A stretch of 64,000 nt of DNA from CAZENU01 sp965222125 (GTDB taxonomy: Bacteria; Chloroflexota; Dehalococcoidia; Lucifugimonadales; CAZENU01). Under the pieces are notes generated by a model that made no database searches, was not told where the DNA came from, and saw only the letters and a program-made list of their open reading frames with translations. Made by a program: the position numbers and the translations under genes. Below are positions 50,399 to 58,422 of the stretch, one piece after another; the stretch's first letter is position 1, and each line of letters opens with the position of its first letter. Where the stretch lies: the NCBI GenBank assembly GCA_965222125.1, contig CBDCTC010000004.1, positions 62,001 through 126,000 of the forward strand, written 5' to 3'.

Positions 50399-52075
50399 CT
50401 AGTCCGCCGGCTGTGGCTCCGCCGGCTTCTCGTCGTCGTCGTCCGACGAACCCCGGCGGCGCCAGAAGAACAGTCCGATCGCCAGGGCGACGATCCAGAC
50501 CGGGCTGAATATGGCGAGCCAGACCGCCAGGATCACCAGGCCGGCGCCTACTGCCGACAGAGCGCGCACCGCGTCCTTGCCGGTGCCGCTGACGCTCCAG
50601 GCGCCGATGAGGTAGCCCTCCTTTTCGGTGACCCGGACGGTCACCGAGTCCGACGCCTCGACGTCGCCAGAGTCCGTCTTGCCCGTCACGGTCAGAGTGG
50701 CGGTGTAGGACACCGGGCGATGGTCCGCGTACGCGTGAGCGGCCGCGGCGGTCGTTACGCCGGGCTCGACGTCGCCGGTCACGGGCGGCGAGCCGTCGCC
50801 GAAGGTCCAGGTGAACTTCAGCTCGGACACGCCCTCGGGCCGGGTGTACGATCCCGAGAAGTTCGCCTCCTCGTCCTCTTCGACCCTGATGTGGTCGCCG
50901 GCGAACACCTCGATGACCGGTATCTCGCTGATCGTCACGATCACCGAGGCCTTTCCTTCGACCAGGCCGCTGTCACCCGTGCCCGTGATGGTGACCTCGG
51001 CGAAGAACGGAGAGCCCTCGTCGTCTTCGTAGAAGTGCCTCTCGGGCGCGGTGACCCTGGTGCCCTCTTCGGCGGTCGGCGCCGTTCGATTGTTGAAGAT
51101 CGTCGGCGACGCGTCGCCGAAGTCCCAGGTGAAAGTGAAGTCGTCTATCCCCTCGGGAGGCTTGAAGAAGGCGCGGAACGTGACCGGGTGGCCGACGCCG
51201 GCTACCTGCTCGCCCCCGGCGTCCACCTCCATGTCCTGCGGCTCGAGCACCAGGGTCACGTTGACGAGCGAGAACGCCGAGGTCTGCTCCAGGAACGCTA
51301 TGCGGCCCTTGAGGACTTCGATCTCTCCCTGCACGTCTGTCAGCGTGCGCCGGACGTCCAGGGCCTCCTCGACCGTCTGCGCCCTGTCGAACAGACGCAG
51401 CAGGGCGGCCTCGGCCGCCTGGAGATTGCCCAGCCGCGACGTCAGGTCCACGTACTCGTCGGTGACGTCTCTGCTGGACGACACCTCCGACACGACCTCG
51501 GCCGCTATACCCCGCAGCCGGCCGACGACCTCGTCCAGGCGTTCGGCGGGCACGCGTATGGCGACGAACCCCCTGTGCTTCTCCGCGCGGCTTGTCGAGA
51601 CGACCCAGCCGCCCATCTGCTGCGCCAGCGCGCCGACTTCGTCCACCGAGGCGGCCACGTCGGCCACCTCCAGCGTCATGTCGACCGTGTAGACGATGAT
51701 CCGCCGTTGCGTAGCCAGCTCGGCGACGTGTTCCTGCGCGCCGCCGTCGCCCGCGTCGCGCATCTTCATGGCGGGCGCCGCGGCAGCCGGGGGCGCTGGT
51801 GTGGGCATCGCGGCCGCCTGTGGCTGCGATGGAGCGGCTGGGGCCGCGAGCGTCACCGCCCGCTTCTGCATCGCCCCGGACTCTCCCTGGGGTCCTTGAG
51901 CTCCTGCGGCCGCGGCGGGAGCGCTAGGGGCGCTCTCCTCATAGGAGGCTGTCTCGTCAGCGGCGGACATCCAGATGCCGCCGGCGTCGTCCACGCCCAC
52001 GCCGCTGCACCCCGCAAGCGCCAGCGCCCCGGCGGCGAGTATCAGAATCGCAAGTATGCGCATGTCCGAGATCAT
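50399..52075 (-). CDS. DUF4349 lipoprotein with two inserted PKD domains
   Basis: A 558-residue surface lipoprotein with signal peptide and lipobox ending at Cys23 (ALALAGC). An Ala/Pro-rich linker follows (about 30-105). The DUF4349 domain is at about 120-285 (RRIIVYTVDMTLEVADVAASVDEV, GGWVVSTSRAEKHRGFVAIRVPAERLDEV, VTDEYVDLTSRL, coiled coil LFDRAQTVEEALDVRRTL). Two PKD-like domains follow (about 290-385 and 390-490) with FTWDFGD and FTWTFGDGSPP motifs. Then come two hydrophobic helices (ALSAVGAGLVILAVWLAIF, WIVALAIGLFFW) and an acidic tail. DUF4349 proteins usually run straight from the coiled-coil part to the membrane helices, so the PKD pair is an insertion. It may reach out to bind sugars or proteins. 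Confidence 0.88.
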   Translation of the reverse strand: MISDMRILAILILAAGALALAGCSGVGVDDAGGIWMSAADETASYEESAPSAPAAAAGAQGPQGESGAMQKRAVTLAAPAAPSQPQAAAMPTPAPPAAAAPAMKMRDAGDGGAQEHVAELATQRRIIVYTVDMTLEVADVAASVDEVGALAQQMGGWVVSTSRAEKHRGFVAIRVPAERLDEVVGRLRGIAAEVVSEVSSSRDVTDEYVDLTSRLGNLQAAEAALLRLFDRAQTVEEALDVRRTLTDVQGEIEVLKGRIAFLEQTSAFSLVNVTLVLEPQDMEVDAGGEQVAGVGHPVTFRAFFKPPEGIDDFTFTWDFGDASPTIFNNRTAPTAEEGTRVTAPERHFYEDDEGSPFFAEVTITGTGDSGLVEGKASVIVTISEIPVIEVFAGDHIRVEEDEEANFSGSYTRPEGVSELKFTWTFGDGSPPVTGDVEPGVTTAAAAHAYADHRPVSYTATLTVTGKTDSGDVEASDSVTVRVTEKEGYLIGAWSVSGTGKDAVRALSAVGAGLVILAVWLAIFSPVWIVALAIGLFFWRRRGSSDDDDEKPAEPQPAD

Positions 52076-52247
52076 AGTCCGTCCCTCCACCTGTTCGCAA
52101 CACGGCCCTGCGGCCGCTCTGCGGGCGATCCGTCAAGGATATAGACGACGGCGGCGGCGGATATGTTCCACGGCCGTCGACAAGCCACGTCGGGCGTGTG
52201 TTCGCGTCGTTGGAGAGCGGAGCGTACTGGTGCGGCAGGGGAGGGAG

Positions 52248-52320
52248 TGCCCCCAACGGAATTCGAATCCGTGTTTACGGCTTGAAAGGCCGCTGTCCTA
52301 GTCCTCTAGACGATGGGGGC
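52248..52320 (-). tRNA. tRNA-Glu (anticodon TTC)
   Basis: On the minus strand the 73-base sequence folds as a full cloverleaf. The acceptor arms GCCCCCA and TGGGGGC are perfectly paired, with A as discriminator base. The D arm region is TCGTCTAGAGGACTAGGACA, the anticodon stem GCGGC/GCCGT with loop CTTTCAA gives anticodon TTC, and the T arm is CACGGATTCGAATCCGTT. CCA is not encoded. It matches tRNA-Glu of other bacteria closely, including the TCTAGAGG D-loop. Confidence 0.96.
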
Positions 52321-52533
52321 ATGAAGACGAGATCTCGACGCGCAACGACCGCGCTTTGGCGCGCATGAGAAAGCTCGTAGCCATATTCTAGTCGTACGCC
52401 CCCATTCGCCGCAACGACGCGCACGACGACTGACCGAGGTGGACGGTGCTGACCGCCCGCCACGACCCTTCAGGGCGGCGCAAGGCCGTCGCGACTCATC
52501 CTATGGGTCGCGGAGCCATGATAGACTCTGCCC

Positions 52534-52659
52534 ATGACGGCCAAAGCGGACGAAGACGAGCAGCGGCTTCCCATGACGGGGGTACGGGCGCGTAACCTCA
52601 AGAGCATCCCCGAGTTCGACCTGGATGTGGACGCTCAGCTGCAGTTGGTCGCACGGTGA
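52534..52659 (+). CDS. Small open frame (41 aa) coupled to the GNAT gene
   Basis: ATG at 52534 opens a 41-codon frame rich in charged residues (MTAKADEDEQRLP at the start, NLKSIPEFDLDVDAQLQ near the end). Its stop TGA overlaps the GTG start of the acetyltransferase gene (GTGA). This overlap and coding-like composition suggest a translated leader or small partner, but no family is recognised. Confidence 0.4.
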   Translation: MTAKADEDEQRLPMTGVRARNLKSIPEFDLDVDAQLQLVAR

Positions 52660-53135
52660 CTCCACTGTCGATCCGTCCCCACCGGGGAGCCGAAGACCTC
52701 GGCGTGCTGAAGGAAATCACGGCCGAGGCCTTCGACGGCGTATCCATCGACCAGGTCATCGAACGGCGACACGGGCTGCTGAACGGCGAGGGGTGGAGAG
52801 CGCGGAAAGTGCGCCACCTCGACGCGGACGTGGCGAGGGAGACGGGAGCCGTGTTCGTCGGCGAGATCGAGGGCTCCGTCGTGGGCTATGTCACAACGTC
52901 GACGGACGCTGCTTCGGGGATCGGCCAGGTCCACAACATCGCGGTGAAGGCCGGCTTCAGGGGCATGGGAATCGGGCGGCGGCTCATCGCCCACGCTCTC
53001 GACAGCTTCAGGGCAGCGGGCATGACTCACGCGAAGATCGAGACCCTCGTGACGAACGACGTGGGCTACGGCCTCTACACGTCGATGAGCTTCGAGGAAC
53101 TTGTCCGGCAGGTCCATTTCCTGAAGGAGCTATGA
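52656..53135 (+). CDS. GNAT-family N-acetyltransferase
   Basis: A 159-residue acetyltransferase with the acetyl-CoA loop region VHNIAVKAGFRGMGIGRRLIAHALDSF (about 92-118), which contains the Q/RxxGxG/A pattern as RGMGIG. It starts with GTG at 52656, coupled to the preceding small frame. The C-terminal half, KIETLVTNDVGYGLYTSMSFEEL, is typical. The acetyl acceptor is unknown. The neighbours do not indicate a pathway. Confidence 0.88.
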   Translation: MTPLSIRPHRGAEDLGVLKEITAEAFDGVSIDQVIERRHGLLNGEGWRARKVRHLDADVARETGAVFVGEIEGSVVGYVTTSTDAASGIGQVHNIAVKAGFRGMGIGRRLIAHALDSFRAAGMTHAKIETLVTNDVGYGLYTSMSFEELVRQVHFLKEL

Positions 53136-53418
53136 CCGGCTGTGATATAGTGCCTCGCTAGAAACCGCAGAGGTGAGCCCGATGAAGGCACGACACGGCA
53201 ACGATTCCACATCACCGTCCGGTCGGGCCCGCGCCTGGCGCCGCTGACGAATACACCGTTGGACCCGACTCGGAGGCTCCAAAGATGAGTCTCCAAGTGA
53301 TCCGCACTAACGAGAGAGTTTGCTGACGATGTAGCGTAACGTCTACGTCTCCCTCAGCGACGTTCAAGAGCGGCCGGACTGGCCGCTCTTCTTTGTTCGC
53401 TGTCGGGAGGACAGTTTC
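53136..53418 (+). promoter_or_regulatory. Structured leader with terminator before MFS remnant
   Basis: No gene is recognised in this stretch of 283 bp. It ends with an intrinsic-terminator-like hairpin, AAGAGCGGCC/GGCCGCTCTT (53366-53390), followed by a T-rich stretch, 29 bp before the ATG of the MFS remnant. Other paired segments are visible, such as GGAGGCTC (53271-53278) against GAGTCTCC (53286-53293). The pattern of a long leader, a terminator and then a transporter gene is what attenuation or riboswitch control looks like, but I recognise no known class. Confidence 0.4.
53366..53390 (+). terminator. Terminator-like hairpin in the MFS leader
   Basis: AAGAGCGGCC (53366-53375) pairs perfectly with GGCCGCTCTT (53381-53390), a 10-bp stem with a 5-base loop, followed by CTTTGTT. 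It stands ahead of the MFS remnant and behind the GNAT gene, and could either stop GNAT transcripts or control the MFS gene. Confidence 0.6.
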
Positions 53419-53705
53419 ATGACGTTCTTGCGATTTCCTAGGCCCGCCGCCGTATCGGTCTACCTGTTTGTCTCGGCCGTAGGCTCGGCTGCCTGCTCGA
53501 TGTACGCATTCATCGCGTCGGTCTACCGTATCGTCGACGTAGGCCTGGACCCCTTGAGCTGGTCCTGGTCGGCACTGTGCTCGAAGTGGCCGTATTCTTG
53601 TTCGAGATCCCTACCGTGGCCACCGCCACGCTGCTGACGCCGCCACAGGCCATCCTCACCCGCGTTGACTTACTGAGGCGGAGGCCCAACGTAGACTCGA
53701 CCTGA
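53419..53705 (+). pseudogene. MFS transporter remnant (frameshift and internal deletion)
   Basis: ATG at 53419, behind a GGGAGG ribosome-binding site, starts an MFS-like N-terminus (RFPRPAAVSVYLFVSAVGSAACSMYAFIASVYRIVDVGLDPL). At the C-run 53550-53553 one base appears lost. The other frame continues it exactly as these transporters do, ELVLVGTVLEVAVFLFEIPT, the end of helix 2. Immediately after, the MFS loop motif and the following ten helices are missing, and a short tail (TATLLTPPQAILTRVDLLRR) leads to a stop at 53705. This is therefore a gene with both a frameshift and a large internal deletion, about 95 of 400 codons left. Confidence 0.78.
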
Positions 53706-53796
53706 GAGCAACGAGCCAGACCGACGTTTCAGCCCGACGCCTACCGGTATACCAGGCCACTGAGCAAGAGGCGCGCCCGATGTACGGCGCGGGGCG

Positions 53797-54624
53797 CTAC
53801 CCCGGCGCGGCGAAAAGCCGGTGGCGGCCCGAGTGCAGGTACTGCGACGCGATGAAGGCCAGCGGCTTGCGGGCCGACGTGAAGTGCTCCCGCAGCAAAT
53901 CGAACACCTCGGACAGCCCGAGGGTCTGCGCTCCCGGATGCTCGGCGGCGAGGCCATAGAAGCGGCGTCCCACGGTTTCGTAGTCCTCGAGTGTGCGGCG
54001 CGCCCTGCCGGCCCCGACCACGCAGGCCGAGGACGCGTAGTCACGGAAGATGCCCGTGACGAACAGGCACACGTCCGCTATACGCTTGTAGAACCGCAGA
54101 CGCTGTTGCTCGTCCGCCTCGGCGCAGAAGCGCAGCAGGCTGTCGACGTCCATGTCGTTGTAGCGCACCTTGCGCCAGACTCCCCTGCGGACCCGCACGG
54201 GCCTCACGTAGGTCTCGACGCGCGTGAACGAGGCCAGCATCGCCGCCAGGTACTCCGGTACCCCTGGGGCCTCCATCAGCCGCACGACCTCGTCCGTATC
54301 GAATACCGGGATGGCCTGGCGGCCGGACCGCTCTACGGTGTGCGTCGCCGTCTCCAGCTCTCTGAGCGCGCGGCGCAGCAGCACCTCGAAGTAGAGGGCG
54401 GGAGTGACGCGGACGAACGCCTCGTCGTCGGCCATGACGTGCTCGAAGACCGCGTCGTCCGACACGAGCGCCTTGCGGAGCTCCTCGTCCTGGCGGGCCA
54501 GCCGCTTCAGGCGGTCCGGGTCCCTCGCGTTCGGCGCTGCCAGCCCGATCACGAAGTCGAGATCGGCGTCGGTCAGGCTCACGTCTGGGCTATCTGGCCT
54601 TCTCATGCCGCTATGCGCCTCCAT
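53797..54624 (-). CDS. Conserved protein of unknown function (mostly helical)
   Basis: A 275-residue soluble protein with no membrane segment or signal peptide (alternative start Met7, 54606). It is rich in charged residues and appears almost entirely helical: LTDADLDFVIGLAAPNARDPDRLKRLARQDEELR near the start, EAFVRVTPALYFEVLLRRALRELETA in the middle (about 65-94) and RFYKRIADVCLFVTGIFRDYASS (about 175-200). No catalytic motif is recognised. It converges with the MFS remnant and lies downstream of the BsuPI-like lipoprotein gene. Confidence 0.6.
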   Translation of the reverse strand: MEAHSGMRRPDSPDVSLTDADLDFVIGLAAPNARDPDRLKRLARQDEELRKALVSDDAVFEHVMADDEAFVRVTPALYFEVLLRRALRELETATHTVERSGRQAIPVFDTDEVVRLMEAPGVPEYLAAMLASFTRVETYVRPVRVRRGVWRKVRYNDMDVDSLLRFCAEADEQQRLRFYKRIADVCLFVTGIFRDYASSACVVGAGRARRTLEDYETVGRRFYGLAAEHPGAQTLGLSEVFDLLREHFTSARKPLAFIASQYLHSGRHRLFAAPG

Positions 54625-54695
54625 CCGCGGGACCGACCTCCGGCCGCTTCACGGACCGCGCTACCAAGTACCGTGGGCTTTGCTGGCCCACCGGC

Positions 54696-56024
54696 TTAAT
54701 CGAGAAAGTAGCCGGTCGTCCAGTACCGTACCTCGCGGTGCGAGCAATGCCGTGCCACGACCAGCAGGTCATCCCAGAAGCTGACAGCCCCCGACGTCGA
54801 GAATATCCACGTCCTGCCGGTCTTCGTGTCGTACAGGTAAGCTCCCGTGGGCCCGAAACGCGGCAACTGGCATGGTTGGGGGAGGTTCCACGCGGCATAC
54901 CTACAGTCACCTGACCAGGCTATGGTCGCCGAATGCTCCAAAAACTTCCAGTAGTCCCACCAGTAGCGTTCTCCGTGATCCCCTACGAACACGTACGCTT
55001 TACCCTCTCCTGTGTCCAGGTCGAACTCAACGACGCCCCTCGCCTCGCGAATCTCCGTCTCGGAGACCCACAGATAGGGGAACGCCAGTTGCTTCACCAC
55101 TTCCACTTCTGTTGGCGGAAAACCTGAGCGCCGCGGACTGTTGACCCGCTCCGGTTCCGGAACTTCCGTCCACTCCCCGGTATCCAGGTCGACCTCAAAG
55201 AACGTGTCGCCCCTGACCACTGAGCCGTCTTCAGCTCTGTATTCTTGGCGGTGAACTGTCAGCTTACGACCGGCCATCGAGATCGGGACTGCATTTCGCA
55301 GGTCGATCGCTCTCAGGTCGGGCTCCGTCTGCTCCGGACCAGTGGGCTGTAGGCCGGCCTTGACCTCTATCTCCTGGGGAGGCGAGACATACACTGCGGT
55401 CGGCGACAACGTGAAAGTCGCGTATACCTGATAGATCCCCGGCAGGACATGGGGAAATGCGCCGGAGCCACTTCGATTCCATAGATGAGACACCCGACGG
55501 ACCTCTCCCGCCCTTAGTTCGTGGCTGCTGCGAGCGTTGATAGCCGGCACTGTCTTCGATACCGCGTGGCACTTCGCATCAACAATCCAATAGCCAGGGG
55601 CGCGGTCTGGGCTCTCGAAACGTATCGTCTCGTCGCTGGCGTTCCAATACGTGATGTGGAACCTCACGCCCCGTACAGCGTCCTCGATCTCCAGCAACAG
55701 CTCGAGGCCGCGCCAACGCTCGCCTGGCGGCCGCGACCCGATATGCTTCTGTCTGAGATCGCAGGGCTCGCGGGCCCCGGGGGTCTGGCTCGCCGTGGGC
55801 TTCGCGATGGGAGCCGCGGCAGGCACCGCATTGGCTGTCGCTGTGGGAGGCGGAGCAGGAGTCATCGTGGGTGGCGTGGCGGGCGTCGCTGTAGGCTCCG
55901 TGATGGGCGCTGCCGAGGCCGTCGCGGGGGGCGTTGCTGTCGCCTCGCTTTGACCACAGCCTACCAGCAGGGCCCCGAGCAGCAGCAGAAACGACACCCC
56001 GATCCGATGGCTCTCTGTGGTCAT
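54696..56024 (-). CDS. Lipoprotein with BsuPI-like domain
   Basis: A 442-residue secreted protein with signal peptide and lipobox ending at Cys23 (LLVGC), then a Thr/Pro/Ala-rich spacer (about 28-85). A BsuPI-like beta domain spans about 100-235 (LLLEIEDAVRGVRFHITYWNASDETIRFESP, YWIVDAKCHAVSKT, ELRAGEVRRVSHLWN, LPGIYQVYATF). The C-terminal half (about 240-442) reads like a broken propeller with blade phrases FFEVDLDTGEWTEVP, VEFDLDTGEGKAYVF and AYLYDTKTGRTWIFST. The function is unknown, and BsuPI was first found as a proteinase inhibitor of Bacillus. Confidence 0.75.
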   Translation of the reverse strand: MTTESHRIGVSFLLLLGALLVGCGQSEATATPPATASAAPITEPTATPATPPTMTPAPPPTATANAVPAAAPIAKPTASQTPGAREPCDLRQKHIGSRPPGERWRGLELLLEIEDAVRGVRFHITYWNASDETIRFESPDRAPGYWIVDAKCHAVSKTVPAINARSSHELRAGEVRRVSHLWNRSGSGAFPHVLPGIYQVYATFTLSPTAVYVSPPQEIEVKAGLQPTGPEQTEPDLRAIDLRNAVPISMAGRKLTVHRQEYRAEDGSVVRGDTFFEVDLDTGEWTEVPEPERVNSPRRSGFPPTEVEVVKQLAFPYLWVSETEIREARGVVEFDLDTGEGKAYVFVGDHGERYWWDYWKFLEHSATIAWSGDCRYAAWNLPQPCQLPRFGPTGAYLYDTKTGRTWIFSTSGAVSFWDDLLVVARHCSHREVRYWTTGYFLD

Positions 56025-56110
56025 AGCCGTGCCATTTCGGCTATTGCCAGACCCGTAGCACGCCCACGATCAGCGCCCACGACAGCAGCGGGATTCCCCG
56101 ATTTTTCGCC

Positions 56111-57271
56111 TCAGACCGCGTATTTCTCCAGCAGCCGGCGGGCGATGATGAGCTTCTGCATTTCGTTCGTGCCCTCGCCGATGATCATGAGCGGCGCGTC
56201 GCGGTAGTAGCGCTCGACGGGGTAGTCCTTGACGTACCCGTATCCGCCGTGGATACGCATCGCCTCCAGCGTCACCTCGCCGCACACCTCCGATGCGAAC
56301 AGTTTGGCCATGCCGGCCTCGAGGTCGACCCGCTCGCCCAGGTCCTTCTTTCGGGCGGCCTCGTACGTGAGCAGGCGGGCGGCCTCGATCTTGGTCGCCA
56401 TGTCGGCCAGCTTGATCTGGATCGCCTGATGCCGCGCGATGGGAACGCCGAAGGTCTCGCGCTGCTGCGCGTACTTCACCGCGGCTTCCAGCGCGGCGGT
56501 CGCAACGCCGACGGCCCGGGCCGCCACGTTGATTCGGCCCGCCTCCAGCGCGGCCATCACCTGCGAGAACCCGCGCCCCTCGATCTCGCCCACCAGATTC
56601 GCGGCGGGCACTCGGCAGTCCCGGAAGAGGAGCTCGGCGGTGTCGACGCCGCGGTACCCCAGCTTGTCGAAGTGCTGTCCCACCTCCACGCCCGACCCGC
56701 TCTTCTCGACTACGAAACAGCTTATGCCCCGGTAGGGCGGATCGGCCGCCGCGTCGGTCTTGGCCAACACCGCGAAGCCGTGCCCGCGCTCGGCGTTGGT
56801 GATGAACAGCTTGCTGCCGTCGATGACGTAGTCGTCGCCGTCCCGGACCGCCGTGGTCCGGATGTTCTGGACGTCGCTTCCGGCCTCCGGCTCGGTCAGT
56901 GCCAGTCCGCCTCGCAGCTCGCCGGTCGCCATCCGGGGCAGGAAGCGCCGTTTCTGTTGCTCCGTGCCGCCGTTGGCGATGATCGACGCCATCACGTGGT
57001 GGGTGCCGAGGATTCCGGTGAGGCTCATCCAGCCCTTGGCCAACTCCAAGAAGATCGTGGCGAAGGTCGAGTGGTCCAGCGCCAGCCCGCCGTACTCCTC
57101 CGGGATGATAATGCCGAACAGCCCCAGCCCCGCCATCCGGTCGGCGAGCTCCGCCGGGTACACGTCCTCGTTGTCGTACTTGGAGGCGACGGGCTCGACG
57201 TCGCGCCGGACGAACTCGCGCACCAGGTCGACGATCTGGGCTGTCTGGTCTGGCGGAGTCGAGGCAGTCAC
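56111..57271 (-). CDS. Acyl-CoA dehydrogenase
   Basis: A 386-residue FAD enzyme of fatty-acid or branched-chain acyl-CoA oxidation. Family signatures are ALTEPEAGSDVQNIRTTA (about 128-145), KLFITNAERGHGF (about 155-167), RGVDTAELLFRDCRVPAANLVG and the C-terminal RIHGGYGYVKDYPVERYYRDAPLMIIGEGTNEMQ (about 342-376). The catalytic Glu lies in the IGEGTNE block, where short- and medium-chain enzymes keep it. The gene is intact. The SnoaL-like gene ends 12 bp before its start on the same strand. Confidence 0.94.
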   Translation of the reverse strand: MTASTPPDQTAQIVDLVREFVRRDVEPVASKYDNEDVYPAELADRMAGLGLFGIIIPEEYGGLALDHSTFATIFLELAKGWMSLTGILGTHHVMASIIANGGTEQQKRRFLPRMATGELRGGLALTEPEAGSDVQNIRTTAVRDGDDYVIDGSKLFITNAERGHGFAVLAKTDAAADPPYRGISCFVVEKSGSGVEVGQHFDKLGYRGVDTAELLFRDCRVPAANLVGEIEGRGFSQVMAALEAGRINVAARAVGVATAALEAAVKYAQQRETFGVPIARHQAIQIKLADMATKIEAARLLTYEAARKKDLGERVDLEAGMAKLFASEVCGEVTLEAMRIHGGYGYVKDYPVERYYRDAPLMIIGEGTNEMQKLIIARRLLEKYAV

Positions 57272-57283
57272 GGCGGCGGCCGC

Positions 57284-57670
57284 TCAGGAGGCCGTGCGGA
57301 CCTTGCGGAACGAGTCCTTGACCGCGATCTTGCCGTCGCGCAAGGTGAACACGTCGCAGCCGTTGACCTCGATCGCCGAGCCGTCCGCAGCCGTAGCCGT
57401 GAACACCCACTCCGACACGCCGCGATCACCTGCTATGAAGTGGCTCGCGTCGTTCCAGCGGCCGTCGGGGAAGGTCTGCAGCACGTACGCAAACCCAGCG
57501 CGGACCTGATCGCGGCCCTCGTATCGGGCGCCCCAGCGGTCGGGTCCAACCGAGAGATCGTAGACGCACTCGTCGGCCATGAACTCCATCAGCGCGTCGA
57601 GGTCGTGCGCGTTCCACGCGTCGGCGAACCCTTGCAGGAAGTCGGCGTCGACACGGGAGGCGTCTGTCAC
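57284..57670 (-). CDS. SnoaL/NTF2-fold protein
   Basis: A 128-residue SnoaL-like protein of the NTF2 fold. The opening FLQGFADAWNAHDLDALMEFMADECVYDLS (about 11-40) and SEWVFTATAADGSAIEVNGCDVFTLRDGKIAVKDSF (about 86-121) are typical. Such proteins act as small cyclases, isomerases or binding proteins. It ends 12 bp before the acyl-CoA dehydrogenase gene, so the two are likely co-transcribed. Confidence 0.85.
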   Translation of the reverse strand: MTDASRVDADFLQGFADAWNAHDLDALMEFMADECVYDLSVGPDRWGARYEGRDQVRAGFAYVLQTFPDGRWNDASHFIAGDRGVSEWVFTATAADGSAIEVNGCDVFTLRDGKIAVKDSFRKVRTAS

Positions 57671-57710
57671 TGCGCGCTCCTCTCTCCGTTCTCGGTGAAC
57701 ATGCGGGCCA

Positions 57711-58376
57711 TCATCGGTTCGTCTGCATGCGGAGCATATCCGAGTCTCGCAGCATGGGTGTCGCCTGCTCGACGAAGCGGTCCAGCGTCTGCTGCGGTGT
57801 GGAGTTCGAGGTGTCCAGCGTGAACTTATAGCGCAGGATGCTCTTCCCGAACTCCGTCTCGAAGTCTGCCAACACGTCCTCCACGTCCTCGTCCTTGACC
57901 AGGCCTCTGGGATGCGGGTTCGAGCTCATGCGCTCGCGGATCGTCTCCGGAGAGGCCGTCAGCAGCACCACTATGGTCTCGAAGGCTTTTCCGACTATCT
58001 CGCCCTCCACGATGCGCGCCCAATGGGAGCGCTCTCCGCCTCCACCGTAGCCGTAGTACCTCGGCGCGTACACGGCGTCCTCGATGTGGAATCCCACCAG
58101 GATGTTGTCGTGGTCGGCGTAGAAGGACGGGTTCAGGTGGTAGACGACCTGGTGGTTCTGGATGAGCATCTTGAGGCGCGGGCTCAGCGCCGACACCTGC
58201 TCCGCCTCCTCGTCCGTCACGTCGCCGTGGTTGATGTCCGGTAGCGTGAAGTGGTCGTGGAACGCCGGCATGCCGGGTGGGATCGGCGGCCCCATTGTCC
58301 GTTCCTTCCACCGCGCGATCTCGTTGGCCAACGTGGTCTTGCCCGTGTATTCGCACCCTGTGATGATCAGTCTCAT
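57711..58376 (-). CDS. P-loop nucleotide-binding protein (kinase-like)
   Basis: A 221-residue P-loop NTPase with GCEYTGKTT (about 7-15) and a Mg-binding region near VVLLTASPETIRERM (about 146-160). Between them lies an unusual His- and Tyr-rich stretch (PAFHDHFTLPDINHGDVT, YYGYGGGGERSHWARI). The build resembles nucleoside or small-molecule kinases of the AAA_17/AAA_33 kind, but no family-specific residues were recognised. It ends 40 bp upstream of the SnoaL-like gene's start and is probably co-transcribed with the lyase gene upstream. Confidence 0.65.
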   Translation of the reverse strand: MRLIITGCEYTGKTTLANEIARWKERTMGPPIPPGMPAFHDHFTLPDINHGDVTDEEAEQVSALSPRLKMLIQNHQVVYHLNPSFYADHDNILVGFHIEDAVYAPRYYGYGGGGERSHWARIVEGEIVGKAFETIVVLLTASPETIRERMSSNPHPRGLVKDEDVEDVLADFETEFGKSILRYKFTLDTSNSTPQQTLDRFVEQATPMLRDSDMLRMQTNR

Positions 58377-58422
58377 TTGTTACCGCCTCCGCGGGCTAAC
58401 CGCCCGCGCCTCTGAAAGCCGT

